Part shown: piece by piece, positions 1-10,481 of the stretch
How the letters are laid out: the number at the start of each line of letters is the position of its first letter
Numbering within the stretch: position 1 is the first letter of the stretch
From: Candidatus Parcubacteria bacterium
GTDB taxonomy: Bacteria > Patescibacteriota > Minisyncoccia > Phycocordibacterales > UBA2100
Length of the DNA stretch: 52,159 nucleotides
Assembly: GCA_003599175.1 (NCBI GenBank)
Contig: QZIY01000020.1
Coordinates: forward strand, 1 to 52,159
Direction: 5' to 3'
The notes under the pieces: generated by a model
The model's database searches: none
What the model was told of the DNA's origin: nothing
The model's input: only the letters and a program-made list of their open reading frames with translations
Position numbers and translations under genes: made by a program

Positions 1-208
1 GATCACTCACACTGCATTGCGCACGCAGTTGAATGGTTGCCATCTCGAAAGTATGGCATGGCGCGTATTTAGTTCAATGGTTAGTTGGGGATGGTATTAA
101 AACGTTAGCGTGCGGCAGGAACCGGCAGCTGTTTTTTCTGGCGAGGACTGTTTGAGCGACTAGGACGCGAGTTCCGCAGGCACAAAAAATGCTGCCACCC
201 GCTTCCCG

Positions 209-961
209 CTATCGTTTCGTTGCTTTGAGGATAAATCCCGTACCAAACCATTTGAGCGGTGTGCGATCGAGATATTCGAAGATGCGTGATTGGATGACGG
301 TGAGATGCGGGAGCCACAGATCGAAAGGATAGGGGATCAGTTTGAAATTGTAGTACACGGTTTCTGTCACGGTGAAGCCGTGTGCTTCCATAAGTCTCTT
401 CGCGCCTTTTGCGGTGTATTCGCGATGTGTCACGTTGCCAGGAGTCGGCTTTTTGCCAAAGAGACGCGCGATTTTGAGGAGTACTCGTCCAATGAAGCGG
501 AAAGGTGCGGGGCGATTAGGGAAGGTGATGATGGCAATACCTCCTTGGCGCAGAATTCGATGTGTCTCGTTCAAGTAGCGCGCCTGATCTTCGAGGTATT
601 CGATAAGACCCATTGCAATCGCGACATCAAATGCATTGTCTTCAAACGGCAAGCTGTAGGCATCGCCGACGACTGCTTCGATGTCCGGTGCCTCTCCGTA
701 TTCTTCCTTGGTTCGTGCGATCATCTCCGGTGCGGCATCAGTACAGGTAATGTGGCAGTTTTTGGCGCGGAGGCCCGGAATCATAACGCCGGGGCCGGAA
801 GCGATATCGACGACCTTCGTATTTTCGGGCACCATATCGAGCACCTTTTCGCGGCGTACGCGGAATGAATATCCTTCTGCCGTCACGCGGTCGTATTCCT
901 TGCGATACTCCACCGACTTATCGTTGAAATATTTTACTTCAGGACGTAGTGCTTCAGCCAT
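209..961 (-). CDS. class I SAM-dependent methyltransferase
   Basis: Motif VVDIASGPGVMIPGL...DAAPEMIARTKE, VAIAMGLIEYLED; Methyltransf_11-like. Confidence 0.85.
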   Translation of the reverse strand: MAEALRPEVKYFNDKSVEYRKEYDRVTAEGYSFRVRREKVLDMVPENTKVVDIASGPGVMIPGLRAKNCHITCTDAAPEMIARTKEEYGEAPDIEAVVGDAYSLPFEDNAFDVAIAMGLIEYLEDQARYLNETHRILRQGGIAIITFPNRPAPFRFIGRVLLKIARLFGKKPTPGNVTHREYTAKGAKRLMEAHGFTVTETVYYNFKLIPYPFDLWLPHLTVIQSRIFEYLDRTPLKWFGTGFILKATKR

Positions 962-2000
962 AGAAATGTTTGATACGTGACAGATATAATCGCATGCCGG
1001 CCACTATTGCTGCAAATGAGTGCATATCGTCATCCGTGCCATCCACCGCAATGCGCTTTAGAGAATAGGGTGGCGTCGTCGGGGTATTCACGCCTTGCTC
1101 GGTGGTGAGGGTATGGGTAAAGCCGATTTCTTTGCATAATTGTTCCGTCTTTTCAGTCCAATCGCCGGGCTGGCCGTTGGGGTAGGCGAAGATGGGGGAG
1201 ACGGAAAAGCCTGCGCTCTCGAGAGCGAGTTTACTAAGTGCGATTTCGCTGCGCGCTTCTTCAGGCGAGATCTTAGAGAGAATCGGGTGCGACTGTGTGT
1301 GCGCGCCGATCGCGTGTCCAGCCCCCGCCATCTCGCGCAGGTGGGATTCGGTGAGCGGTGCATACACACGTTTATCTCCTTCGAAGTTGGTGAGCGCTCG
1401 CGTCTCTTCTTCAAGCGCGCGAAGCGCTACCTCTCGTTCGTATGGCGACATGTGTTTGCAGCGCATGCGTAATTCATGATCTTTCCTTTCTTTATCCTCA
1501 CGTGAAGAAGCGCCAGCGCCACAGGCATATTCGAGCCGATCCACCCAGAGGGGCTTTTGCTCGAAGACGAAATCCGTTGTTACAAAAAAGGTTGCCGGCA
1601 GTTTCATCCGTTTCAGTGCGGCGCTCGCGTAGGTGTAGTTGTTTTCATACCCATCGTCGAACGTGATTGCGAGCACGTACGGCGGGAGTCGGCCTTCTTT
1701 TTGCAAACGGAGCGCTTCTTCGAGCGGGAGGATAGTGTAGTGGCTCTTCAAGAACGCGAGCTGCTTTTCGAAATGTTCGGGCGCGATGAATTTTTTGCGA
1801 TAATTGTAGAGATCATCGCGGCTCTCTTGAGGTGCGACGCCATGGTACAGTATCACGGTCAAGCCATCCCTATGGAACCATCGCAGGAGCTGAACGAATC
1901 CGCAGATGTCGAGAAGAAAGTACACGAGGCGCCTCATGCGGAGCATGTCAGTAAGATACAAGAAACAAGATACAATCACCAGGCAAAATTTAAACCTCAA
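954..2000 (-). CDS. polysaccharide deacetylase (NodB-like, CE4)
   Basis: VILYHGV...LAITFDDGYENNY...ATFFVTTDFV...IGAHTQSHPILS; actual start possibly at 1946 (MLRMRR). Confidence 0.85.
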   Translation of the reverse strand: MRFKFCLVIVSCFLYLTDMLRMRRLVYFLLDICGFVQLLRWFHRDGLTVILYHGVAPQESRDDLYNYRKKFIAPEHFEKQLAFLKSHYTILPLEEALRLQKEGRLPPYVLAITFDDGYENNYTYASAALKRMKLPATFFVTTDFVFEQKPLWVDRLEYACGAGASSREDKERKDHELRMRCKHMSPYEREVALRALEEETRALTNFEGDKRVYAPLTESHLREMAGAGHAIGAHTQSHPILSKISPEEARSEIALSKLALESAGFSVSPIFAYPNGQPGDWTEKTEQLCKEIGFTHTLTTEQGVNTPTTPPYSLKRIAVDGTDDDMHSFAAIVAGMRLYLSRIKHFYG

Positions 2001-2012
2001 TTTTCAGATCGG

Positions 2013-3077
2013 ATTCGGATTGTTGTCGTAGGGACGGAAACGGCTGTTTTTGACCCGCACTCCCCGGTACGCGAACGTATTTTGGCGTATACAGAAAAGT
2101 TTGCCTCGACCGACATTATCGTCATGTGCGGCGGGAAATTCGAAAAAGCGAGTCCACGCAAGGGCGTCACGCTCTACCCGACCAATTCGCGCTCGCGATT
2201 CAGGCGTGTCTTCGATGCGGTCCGCATCGGGAAGACGTTGGCTCCCGCAGATGTGGTGACCGTGCAGGATCCCTTTGAGACAGGGCTTGCGGGGCTCCTG
2301 ATCGCGCGGCACCTTGGCGCGAAATTGCATGTGCAGGTCCATACGGATTTTCTATCTCCGTCCTATGGCCGCGTGTCGCCCCTCAACATCGTGCGGCAGC
2401 GCATTGCCTCGTATGTGATCGCGCATGCCGATCGCATCCGAGTCGTGTCCGAAGACATCAAACAGGCGATCGAAGGACGCTACCGTCCGCGTGCACCGAT
2501 CTCTGTCTTGCCGATTTTTGTCGACATCGAAAAATTCAAGAGCGCGAGCGCGCTCGCTGATCTCGTACAGAAATTTGCCGGATACAAAACGCGTCTCCTC
2601 GTCGTTTCGCGACTCGAGCAAGAAAAAAATGTCGCACTCGCCGTTACCGCATTTGCAAAAGCGGCGCCAAAAGATGCGTGCCTCATCATCGTCGGCGATG
2701 GGCGGCAGCACGCGGCGCTCAAAAGACAGGCGCAAGATCTCGGGGTCATGGCGCGCGTCTTTTTCGAAGGCAGACAGGATGCGGCGCCGTACTACGCGCT
2801 CGCAGATCTCGTTCTCGTACCATCCGTCTATGAAGGATACGGACTCGTGATCATCGAGGCGCTTGCCGCAGGAAAGCCAGTCCTTTCGACCGATGTCGGC
2901 ATCGCGCGCGAAGCAGGAGCAATAGTTGTGACGCCTGAGCAGTTTGAGAATGCGCTCAAGGGGTGGTTTGAGAGTGGCCCACACACCGGGGCGCTCATAA
3001 AATATCCGTACGAGAGTTTTGAGGCATACGTGAAGGCGTATGGCGAGGATGTCGCGGCGACGTTTTCGGAGGGATGA
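2013..3077 (+). CDS. GT4-family glycosyltransferase
   Basis: C-terminal part of ORF 1557..3077: LLVVSRLEQEKNVALAVTAF...VPSVYEGYGLVIIEALAAGKPVLSTDVG; start uncertain, no ATG/GTG/TTG in frame near 2013. Confidence 0.8.
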   Translation: MRIVVVGTETAVFDPHSPVRERILAYTEKFASTDIIVMCGGKFEKASPRKGVTLYPTNSRSRFRRVFDAVRIGKTLAPADVVTVQDPFETGLAGLLIARHLGAKLHVQVHTDFLSPSYGRVSPLNIVRQRIASYVIAHADRIRVVSEDIKQAIEGRYRPRAPISVLPIFVDIEKFKSASALADLVQKFAGYKTRLLVVSRLEQEKNVALAVTAFAKAAPKDACLIIVGDGRQHAALKRQAQDLGVMARVFFEGRQDAAPYYALADLVLVPSVYEGYGLVIIEALAAGKPVLSTDVGIAREAGAIVVTPEQFENALKGWFESGPHTGALIKYPYESFEAYVKAYGEDVAATFSEG

Positions 3078-3110
3078 CAAACCCTTGATTTTGGCTACAA
3101 TGCGTCAACT

Positions 3111-3992
3111 ATGGCGTCCAAAAAACCGCTTATTGGCTTCATTGGGCAAGGATGGATCGGCAGCGCGTACGCTGATAATTTCGAAGAACGCGGCTATGAG
3201 GTCGTGCGTTACGCGCTCGAGAAAAAGTACGTAAAAAACAAGGACCGCATCGCAGAGTGCGACATTGTTTTTATCGCCGTGTGGACACCGACAACGCCGA
3301 AAGGTTTTGATATCTCTGTTGTCGAAAGTGTGTTGCCTTTGATTGGCAAGGGAAAAACGGCGGTCATCAAATCGACCATCTTGCCGGGTACAACGCAGAT
3401 GTTGCAGAAGAAGTTTCCTGATATCACGGTGTTGTTTGGCCCCGAATTCCTCTCCATCGCATCGCACGTACATGACGCTGCGCACCCGTTTGTAAATCTC
3501 GTCGGCATGCCAGTCGAGGATTCGAAGCACTACTTGGCGGCAGAGCGCGTGATGAAGGTATTGCCGAAGGCGCCGCATCAGGCGATTTGCAAAAGCGCAG
3601 AGGCGGAAATCTTTAAGTACACCCACAACGCGAGCGGCTACACGCAGGTGATTCTCTTCAATCTCATGTACGACCTTGCCGAAAAATTCGGCGCAAATTG
3701 GGACGTGATCAATCGTGCGGTGCAGGCCGACCCGCTGATCTCGAAGCGCTACTCGAATCCAGTGCACAAGAGTGGACGAGGTGCGGGCGGCGGCTGCTTC
3801 ATCAAAGACATGGCAGCACTTCGCGGCCATTTCAAAAAACACTTGCCCAAGGACAAAATGGCACTCAACGTGCTCTCGGCGATGGAGGCAAAAAATATTG
3901 AGCTCTTGACGTCGACCGACAAAGATCTTGATCTTTTGGAAGGAGTCTATGGAAAGGGGGTTTTGAAAAACAAGAAGCGTAGGGGAAAATAA
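3111..3992 (+). CDS. UDP-glucose/GDP-mannose dehydrogenase-like protein, short form
   Basis: IGFIGQGWIGSAYADNFEERGYEV; IKSTILPGTT; GPEFL; catalytic-Cys motif GGGCFIKDMAAL; lacks C-terminal UDP-binding domain. Confidence 0.8.
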   Translation: MASKKPLIGFIGQGWIGSAYADNFEERGYEVVRYALEKKYVKNKDRIAECDIVFIAVWTPTTPKGFDISVVESVLPLIGKGKTAVIKSTILPGTTQMLQKKFPDITVLFGPEFLSIASHVHDAAHPFVNLVGMPVEDSKHYLAAERVMKVLPKAPHQAICKSAEAEIFKYTHNASGYTQVILFNLMYDLAEKFGANWDVINRAVQADPLISKRYSNPVHKSGRGAGGGCFIKDMAALRGHFKKHLPKDKMALNVLSAMEAKNIELLTSTDKDLDLLEGVYGKGVLKNKKRRGK

Positions 3993-3996
3993 GCAC

Positions 3997-5028
3997 ATGA
4001 GACTCCTCATTACGACCCAGGCGGTCGACCAAGACGATCCGGTCCTTGGTTTTTTTGTACATTGGATTACGGAAATTGCCCAACACGTAGAAGCTGTCGA
4101 AGTGATTTGTCTCAAAGAAGGTCTGCACACGCTGCCCATGAACGTGCGTGTGCATTCTCTTGGTAAAGAAGAACGCCGCTCGCGTATTACGTACGTGTTT
4201 CGCTTTTTTCGCTATATGTACCGTTTGCGCCGAGATTACGATGCCGTGTTTGTGCACATGAATTCGGAGTACGTCGTACTGGGAGGGCTCTGGTGGCGCT
4301 TGTGGAACAAGCGCATCTACCTGTGGCGTAATCATTGGTCAGGGGGACTCAAGACAATGATCGCAATATGGTTTAGTACCAATGTGTTTTGCACGTCAAA
4401 GCACTCTTACACTGCGCAATTCAAAAAGACCAAGATTATGCCGATCGGTGTCGATATTGCGGCATTTGGTGCAACAGGTGACGTTGCGCGGACACCACAC
4501 TCGATTCTCTTTCTTGCCAGACTCGATGAAAGCAAGCGGCCCGATCTGTTCGTGGAAGCATTAGAGCGTTTGCACGAACGCGGTGTTGCCTTTACCGCGA
4601 GCATTGTTGGGAATCCGACAGATCCTTCGTCTGCCTATGCGCATGCGCTGCGCAATCGCGCCGCTACGCTTTCACTCGAAGGTGTGCTCACCCTGAAGCC
4701 AGGCGTCTCGTATAGAGAGGTGCCCAAAGTGTTCGCCGCGCACGATATCTTTGTCAATCTTTCGCGCTCAGGTATGTACGACAAAACCCTCGTCGAAGCC
4801 GCGGCAGCTGGCTGTCTCGTCCTTGCCTCGAGCGATGACTATGCTGCCGAGGTCGATCAGCGTCTCGTCTTTGCAGATGGTGATCTTGATGATCTAACAA
4901 AGAAGCTTGAGGCACTCCTCTCACTGCCAGAAACTGATCGCGCCGCGCTTCGCACACTGCTTGATGCGTTCGCACGCAAACATTCGCTTCCTGAGATGGC
5001 GAATCGCTTGGCGGAGGAGTTGGTATGA
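3997..5028 (+). CDS. GT4-family glycosyltransferase
   Basis: SILFLARLDESKRPDLFVEAL...VNLSRSGMYDKTLVEAAAAGCLVLAS. Confidence 0.8.
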   Translation: MRLLITTQAVDQDDPVLGFFVHWITEIAQHVEAVEVICLKEGLHTLPMNVRVHSLGKEERRSRITYVFRFFRYMYRLRRDYDAVFVHMNSEYVVLGGLWWRLWNKRIYLWRNHWSGGLKTMIAIWFSTNVFCTSKHSYTAQFKKTKIMPIGVDIAAFGATGDVARTPHSILFLARLDESKRPDLFVEALERLHERGVAFTASIVGNPTDPSSAYAHALRNRAATLSLEGVLTLKPGVSYREVPKVFAAHDIFVNLSRSGMYDKTLVEAAAAGCLVLASSDDYAAEVDQRLVFADGDLDDLTKKLEALLSLPETDRAALRTLLDAFARKHSLPEMANRLAEELV

Positions 5029-5810
5029 TCAAAATTCCATGCAGCGTTGCGATCCTCACACGCAATTCAGCGGAGACGCTCGAACGCGCACTTCTCAGTG
5101 TAAAAGATTTTTCCGACGTCTTGATTTGTGATGGTGGGTCCACTGATGCCACGGTCGATATTGCTTCTCGATATGGTGCACGTATCATACGTCAAGATGG
5201 AGCTTTTTTGTATGAGGATGGACGCATAGCGGATTACGGTGGTGTCCGCAACCAGTGTCTTCGTGCAGCGAAGGAGTCGTGGTTTTTCTACCTCGACTCA
5301 GACGAATATATCGATGCCGGGCTTGCGGCAGAAATCGCTCAGGTTGTGCGAGGCGAGAAGGCGGCATACTGGATCCCGCGGCGGTATGTTTTCAAAGGCA
5401 CCGTCATTACCTGTTCTACGGGGTATCCAAATCAACAAATGCGCCTCTTTCATATAGATGCGGTGCACGGATTTATCAAACGTGTGCATGAGCGTATTCA
5501 GCTCAAAGATGGTACTCCTGTGTTCTGGCTCAGGAATTACATGTACGTGCCGGTTGGGGACGACATTGCGGACGTAAGAGCAAAGTGGAACAGATACATC
5601 GCGCTTGAGGAAGTGCGGCAACCGCACATTACGATGAGAAAAGCGCTGGATCTTTTTTTGCACGAAGGCGCAATCGGTTTGCGTTTTTTTGTGCGTTGGT
5701 TGAGACTCATCTTTTGTCGTAAGACACGCATGCCCCTCAAAAACGAATTCATGCGCGTGTGGTATCAGTGGCAACTCATCAAAAGTGTCGCACGTCGTAC
5801 CCTGCGCTGA
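5025..5810 (+). CDS. GT2-family glycosyltransferase
   Basis: CSVAILTRNSAETLERALLSVKDFSDVLICDGGSTDAT...YLDSDEYI. Confidence 0.85.
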   Translation: MIKIPCSVAILTRNSAETLERALLSVKDFSDVLICDGGSTDATVDIASRYGARIIRQDGAFLYEDGRIADYGGVRNQCLRAAKESWFFYLDSDEYIDAGLAAEIAQVVRGEKAAYWIPRRYVFKGTVITCSTGYPNQQMRLFHIDAVHGFIKRVHERIQLKDGTPVFWLRNYMYVPVGDDIADVRAKWNRYIALEEVRQPHITMRKALDLFLHEGAIGLRFFVRWLRLIFCRKTRMPLKNEFMRVWYQWQLIKSVARRTLR

Positions 5811-5811
5811 T

Positions 5812-6867
5812 ATGCGTCTCGTCATTTTCATCAACAAATTCGGCATCGGCGGTGCGGAGCGGCTGGTGATTGACGAGGTGCACGAGCTTGTACGACGCGG
5901 CATTGACGTCACCGTCATTACACTGCGGGAAGATCGCGAGGAATCCGATCAATCGCTCGGATCGCCGTCTTTGGACATACACTCCGTCTTTTTTTCATCG
6001 CTTTTCGATGTGAGTGCATGGGTGACGCTTATTCGGGTGCTCTCGGACAGGCGCTTTGATGTGGCACTCACGCATTTATGGTTCGCCAACACGATTGGTC
6101 GCATCGCCGCATACGTCGCCGGTGTGCCGCGCATCTATGCATTCGAACATAATGTGTACGATCGTGTGAAAACGTGGAAACAATTTTTAATTGATCGGAT
6201 ACTGCAGTCGCTCTCGAGCGGCATCATTGCAGTCTCTCCCGCAGTACGGAATTCGCTGATTGCGCACGGTGTTACGGAAGAGAGAATCGTTGTTGTGCCC
6301 AATGGCATTGATGTATCGCGTTTTCGCAAAGAGGAGGAGCATGCGCCCAATCCTTTCTTCACTTTTTTATTTGTTGGGCGGTTGGTAGAACAAAAAGGGG
6401 TGGATGTACTGCTCGAGGCGTTTGGAAAACTGGATCATGCGGAACTCCATATCGTCGGAGATGGCACCCTTAAAAATGATCTTGAAAAAAAAGCGCGTAT
6501 GCTCCCGGGAAGTCGGATTGAATTTCTTGGAACTCGACGTGATGTACCTGCGCTCCTCTCTCGGGCCGACTGTTTCGTCTTTCCGTCGCGCTGGGAAGGA
6601 TACGGTCTCGCGATAGCAGAAGCCGCTGCGACAGGTCTTCCGATCATTGCGTCCGACGTGCCGGCGGTACGCGATCTTGTTGAACATGAGAAAGAGGCGA
6701 TTTTAGTACCACCAGGAGATGCCGCAGCACTGTCGATCGCGATGCAGCGCGTGATGGGTGATCACGCGCTGCGACAGCGGCTGGCACGAGCCGCTCGTGA
6801 ACGTGCGACACACTTCTCGATTGAGCGGCATATTGACGGACTTCTCCAAATCATTCAATTACAGTAA
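5812..6867 (+). CDS. GT4-family glycosyltransferase
   Basis: FINKFGIGGAERLVIDEVHEL...FLFVGRLVEQKGVDVLLEAF...FPSRWEGYGLAIAEAAATGLPIIASDV. Confidence 0.88.
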   Translation: MRLVIFINKFGIGGAERLVIDEVHELVRRGIDVTVITLREDREESDQSLGSPSLDIHSVFFSSLFDVSAWVTLIRVLSDRRFDVALTHLWFANTIGRIAAYVAGVPRIYAFEHNVYDRVKTWKQFLIDRILQSLSSGIIAVSPAVRNSLIAHGVTEERIVVVPNGIDVSRFRKEEEHAPNPFFTFLFVGRLVEQKGVDVLLEAFGKLDHAELHIVGDGTLKNDLEKKARMLPGSRIEFLGTRRDVPALLSRADCFVFPSRWEGYGLAIAEAAATGLPIIASDVPAVRDLVEHEKEAILVPPGDAAALSIAMQRVMGDHALRQRLARAARERATHFSIERHIDGLLQIIQLQ

Positions 6868-6893
6868 TTACTATATAATATAATGCGCGCACC

Positions 6894-7856
6894 ATGGTCT
6901 CCTCACGAATTGTTCCAGCCCATAGTATGAGCGCGCCTCGCCTGGTGAGCATAATTTTAAACTGGAACAACTACGAGCACACACACGCTTTTGCTCAGTC
7001 GCTTCGCAGTACGGCTTCCGACGAGCACGAGGTTGTCATCGTCGACAACAATTCGCCCAACAAATCGACTGAACGTATTCAAGCCGAATTTCCACAGTAC
7101 ACCTATATTTACAACGATACCAATGTCGGCATTGCGGCAGCCAACAATATCGCGATTCGGTATGCCGAAGAGCGCCGTGCGGCATTCGTGTTTCTCTTCA
7201 ATAACGATCTCGAAGTTATTGAGGCAGATTTCTTTAAAAAAATGCTCGCATATATGGACGCACATCCGCGCGTTGCTATGGCGGCGCCACAGCTACTCTT
7301 TCCCGATCGACGGGTGCAAATGTCCATAAAGCGCATTCCGACACCGTCAAATCAAATTTCGGAATTGCTTCGATTGCCACAAAGGAAGATAGATCTCTCA
7401 CGTCTCAAAAAAGAGGGGGGCACGATTCCGTCCAGTTATTTTGTTATGGCATCGGCACTTTTGGTGCGCGTCGATGCTCTCCGGGATATCGGACTCGAGG
7501 ATGAGCGTTTTGTTTTGGGATATGAGGATGTCGATTGGGTGAAGCGGGCTCACGAAGCGGCGAGGGAGGTGCACTTTGTGCCAAGGGCTACCATTCTCCA
7601 CCACCACGGTGTATCCTCCAAAAACGCCATGAGCAGAATGGACTTTTATTACGGTGAAAAACTACGCTTTTTAATGAAACATCACGCCTTTTTGCCAATT
7701 GCTTTGTTTCGTCTCGCCGTTTCGATAAGTTCGCTTGCGCGAGCGTTTTCCGGTAGACATATGCGTTCGCATCTGTACCTGGCCTACCGTATCTGGACAT
7801 ACCCTTGGACAAGCGCCGCTTATCGTATACCGTATACATTGCCCCAAACAGTATGA
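6894..7856 (+). CDS. GT2-family (rhamnosyltransferase-like) glycosyltransferase
   Basis: VSIILNWNNYEHT...VVIVDNNSPNKS...FLFNNDLEV...GYEDVDWVKRA; alternative start 6927. Confidence 0.87.
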   Translation: MVSSRIVPAHSMSAPRLVSIILNWNNYEHTHAFAQSLRSTASDEHEVVIVDNNSPNKSTERIQAEFPQYTYIYNDTNVGIAAANNIAIRYAEERRAAFVFLFNNDLEVIEADFFKKMLAYMDAHPRVAMAAPQLLFPDRRVQMSIKRIPTPSNQISELLRLPQRKIDLSRLKKEGGTIPSSYFVMASALLVRVDALRDIGLEDERFVLGYEDVDWVKRAHEAAREVHFVPRATILHHHGVSSKNAMSRMDFYYGEKLRFLMKHHAFLPIALFRLAVSISSLARAFSGRHMRSHLYLAYRIWTYPWTSAAYRIPYTLPQTV

Positions 7857-8917
7857 ATGACCTCCGAGGAGCTTTTGATGGACATAGCGTGTTGGTGTGT
7901 GGAGGCGCCGGATTTATTGGCTCCAATTTCATCCGTCAACTGCTTGCGGACAATACGTCGGTGCGTATTGCCAATCTTGACCTCTTGACCTATTCGGGCA
8001 ATCTCGAAAACCTTTCGGATATTCAACCGGATTCGCGGTACACCTTCATCGAAGGTGATATTGCCGACCCCCGCGTTATCGAAGAGATATTTGATCGATT
8101 TCGGCCAGAGTATGTCGTCAATTTTGCTGCGGAGACACATGTGGATCGCTCCATTCATGTGGGCGCACTCGAATTCATCCACACAAACGTTGAAGGGGTG
8201 TTCCATCTCCTTGAAGCAGCAAAAAAAGCGGGCTGTGTCCAAAAATATGTGCAGGTGTCGACTGATGAAGTATTCGGGAGTTTGCCGCTCGATTCTTCCG
8301 ATCGCTTTTCAGAGACAACACCGTTTGCGCCTACGTCACCGTATTCAGCGACAAAAGCAGGGGGTGACTTGCTGTGTCGCGCATATAACGAAACGTGGGG
8401 TATGCCCGTCGTCGTGACCCACTGCTCAAATAACTATGGCCCCTATCAATATCCTGAAAAATTAATTCCATTTTTTGTTCTCCGCATGTTGGAGGGCAAA
8501 AAACTCCCCATGTATGGTGATGGTAAGCACGTGCGCGATTGGATTTATGTGCTCGATCATTGCGATGCAATTGCTCGGTGCCTCCTTTCCGGAACGCCAG
8601 GAGGGGTGTATAACATCGGGGCAGATAACGAAATGAATAATCTGCAGATCGCGAAGCTCATTCTTGAATATTTCGGGAAAGATGAGTCGTGGATCGAATT
8701 TGTCGGTGATCGTCCTGGTCATGATCGTCGGTATGCGATCGACAGCTCGCTCATCCACCACGAGCTTGGCTGGAAACCACGGCATGATTTCGAGAGTGCA
8801 TTTAAATCAACGATCGAATGGTATGTCGATCATCAGGAATGGATTGAGCACGTGAGGAAGAAGACGGGCGTTTTTAATCCGCACATCGATTTGTGGCGAG
8901 GGCATGAAAAAGCATAA
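7853..8917 (+). CDS. rfbB: dTDP-glucose 4,6-dehydratase
   Basis: VCGGAGFIGSNFIRQLL; NFAAETHVDRSI; STDEVFGSLP; YSATKAGGDLL; CSNNYGPYQYPEKLIP. Confidence 0.93.
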   Translation: MNDLRGAFDGHSVLVCGGAGFIGSNFIRQLLADNTSVRIANLDLLTYSGNLENLSDIQPDSRYTFIEGDIADPRVIEEIFDRFRPEYVVNFAAETHVDRSIHVGALEFIHTNVEGVFHLLEAAKKAGCVQKYVQVSTDEVFGSLPLDSSDRFSETTPFAPTSPYSATKAGGDLLCRAYNETWGMPVVVTHCSNNYGPYQYPEKLIPFFVLRMLEGKKLPMYGDGKHVRDWIYVLDHCDAIARCLLSGTPGGVYNIGADNEMNNLQIAKLILEYFGKDESWIEFVGDRPGHDRRYAIDSSLIHHELGWKPRHDFESAFKSTIEWYVDHQEWIEHVRKKTGVFNPHIDLWRGHEKA

Positions 8918-8920
8918 TCT

Positions 8921-9655
8921 ATGAAAAAAATAAAAGGAGTCATATTAGCAGGAGGCTTAGGAACGCGGCTTGCGCCGCTGACGCGAATTACCAACAAACA
9001 CCTCTTGCCCGTCTACAACAAACCGATGATTCTCTACCCGCTCGAGACGCTCAAGCGGAGCGGCGTCACCGACATCATGATCGTGTGCGGTCGCGAGCAC
9101 GCAGGGCACTTTATGAATTTCTTGGGCTCTGGACAAGAATATGGCGTGAAAATTTCATACGCGCTCCAAGATCGAAACAATGGTGGAATTGCTGATGCGC
9201 TACGCTATGCAGAAGATTTTGTCGACGGTGATCACATTGCGGTGATTCTTGGGGATAATATTTTTGAGCGGAACTTCCGAAAAGAGCTCGCATCATTCAA
9301 GCGCGGAGCCATGGTTTTCTTTAAGGAAATGCCCGATCCGACACGTTTCGGCGTTCCGGTATTCAACAAGGCCGGACGAATTACAAAGATCGAAGAGAAG
9401 CCAAAAGAACCGCAATCCAACCTCGCACAAACTGGTTTTTATGTGTATGACAAGGATATTTTTCAGATTATCAGACAGTTAAAACCATCGGCACGCGGAG
9501 AACTTGAGATTACCGATGCCAATAATGTGTATCTGAAGCGCAAGCGCCTTGCTCATGCGGTGATTGCTGGTTTGTGGTCGGATGCCGGGACATTCGACTC
9601 GCTCCTCAGCGTTACCAATGAAATTGCGCAGCGTGCACAACGCGCACATGGATAA
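8921..9655 (+). CDS. rfbA: glucose-1-phosphate thymidylyltransferase
   Basis: GVILAGGLGTRLAPLTRITNKHLLPVYNKPMILYPLETL; ILGDNIFE; IEEKPKEPQSN. Confidence 0.93.
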   Translation: MKKIKGVILAGGLGTRLAPLTRITNKHLLPVYNKPMILYPLETLKRSGVTDIMIVCGREHAGHFMNFLGSGQEYGVKISYALQDRNNGGIADALRYAEDFVDGDHIAVILGDNIFERNFRKELASFKRGAMVFFKEMPDPTRFGVPVFNKAGRITKIEEKPKEPQSNLAQTGFYVYDKDIFQIIRQLKPSARGELEITDANNVYLKRKRLAHAVIAGLWSDAGTFDSLLSVTNEIAQRAQRAHG

Positions 9656-10481
9656 GCTCGACAAGACGAGAGTGCTGACCATCGGATCTTCCGGATTAAT
9701 AGGTTCGTATATCGACTTTGGTCTGCGGCCACATCGTGCTGAACTCGATGTGCTCGATCAGGTGGCACTCATGGCATTTGTACGTGCGGAGAAACCGCAT
9801 ACAATCATTCATCTTGCGGGAGCGACCGATACTCGCGCGTGCGAGCAGGATCCGGCAAAAGCGTATATGCGAAACGCAGTCAGTGCATATTATGTGGCGC
9901 TCGCCGCCAATGCGGTTGATGCCAAAGCCGTGTATGTCTCAACGTCACGCGTGTTTAACGGCAAAAAAAAGACGTCATATACGGAAGATGACATGCCGGA
10001 CCCACAAAGTATCTACGGACATTCCAAATATCTCGGCGAATCGGCGTTTCGCGCCGTTGCAAAAAAATACCTTGTTGCCCGCACGTGTTGGGTGTTTGGC
10101 GGAGGACCTAAGCGCGATTCAAAGTTTTATGGTTCGATTATTCGCGCGCTCAAGCAAGACCAGCGCGTGAGTGCGATCGATGATGTATATGGATCGCCAA
10201 CATACGCAAAAGATTTTATCGCGGCGCTCATGGATGCTATCGATTCCGGTGTGTCTGGTGTTGTTCACATCGGCAACACCGGCATAGCGAGCAGATATGA
10301 GAGTGCACTACTCGTCGCGCAGCGCCTCAAAAAGCCAGAGCTTGTCGAAAAACGGATGTACAGCGATACTCAAGGATATGACCTGCTGCCCGAGAACGAA
10401 TCGATCGTATCGGCACGCGTATCACTGCGGACTTGGCATGAGGCGCTCGCATCCTATTTGAAAGATGAATGGAGCATATGA
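9648..10481 (+). CDS. dTDP-4-dehydrorhamnose reductase-like NDP-4-ketosugar reductase
   Basis: RmlD-like SDR: IGSSGLIGSYI...HLAGATDTRACE...YVSTSRVFNG...YGHSKYLGE. Confidence 0.75.
   Translation: MDKLDKTRVLTIGSSGLIGSYIDFGLRPHRAELDVLDQVALMAFVRAEKPHTIIHLAGATDTRACEQDPAKAYMRNAVSAYYVALAANAVDAKAVYVSTSRVFNGKKKTSYTEDDMPDPQSIYGHSKYLGESAFRAVAKKYLVARTCWVFGGGPKRDSKFYGSIIRALKQDQRVSAIDDVYGSPTYAKDFIAALMDAIDSGVSGVVHIGNTGIASRYESALLVAQRLKKPELVEKRMYSDTQGYDLLPENESIVSARVSLRTWHEALASYLKDEWSI

Noticed and set aside
290-868. 192-aa + strand ORF antisense to the methyltransferase
   Set aside because: Opposite-strand shadow of a clear CDS with no recognisable motifs; the same applies to most antisense ORFs in the track (e.g. 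3105..4139 -, 36893..37675 -, 49840..50544 -)
1557-2012. N-terminal 152 aa of ORF 1557..3077 as part of the glycosyltransferase
   Set aside because: It is antisense to the divergent polysaccharide deacetylase and has no GT features; the GT4 fold begins near RIRIVVVG at about 2010. The true start codon remains unresolved
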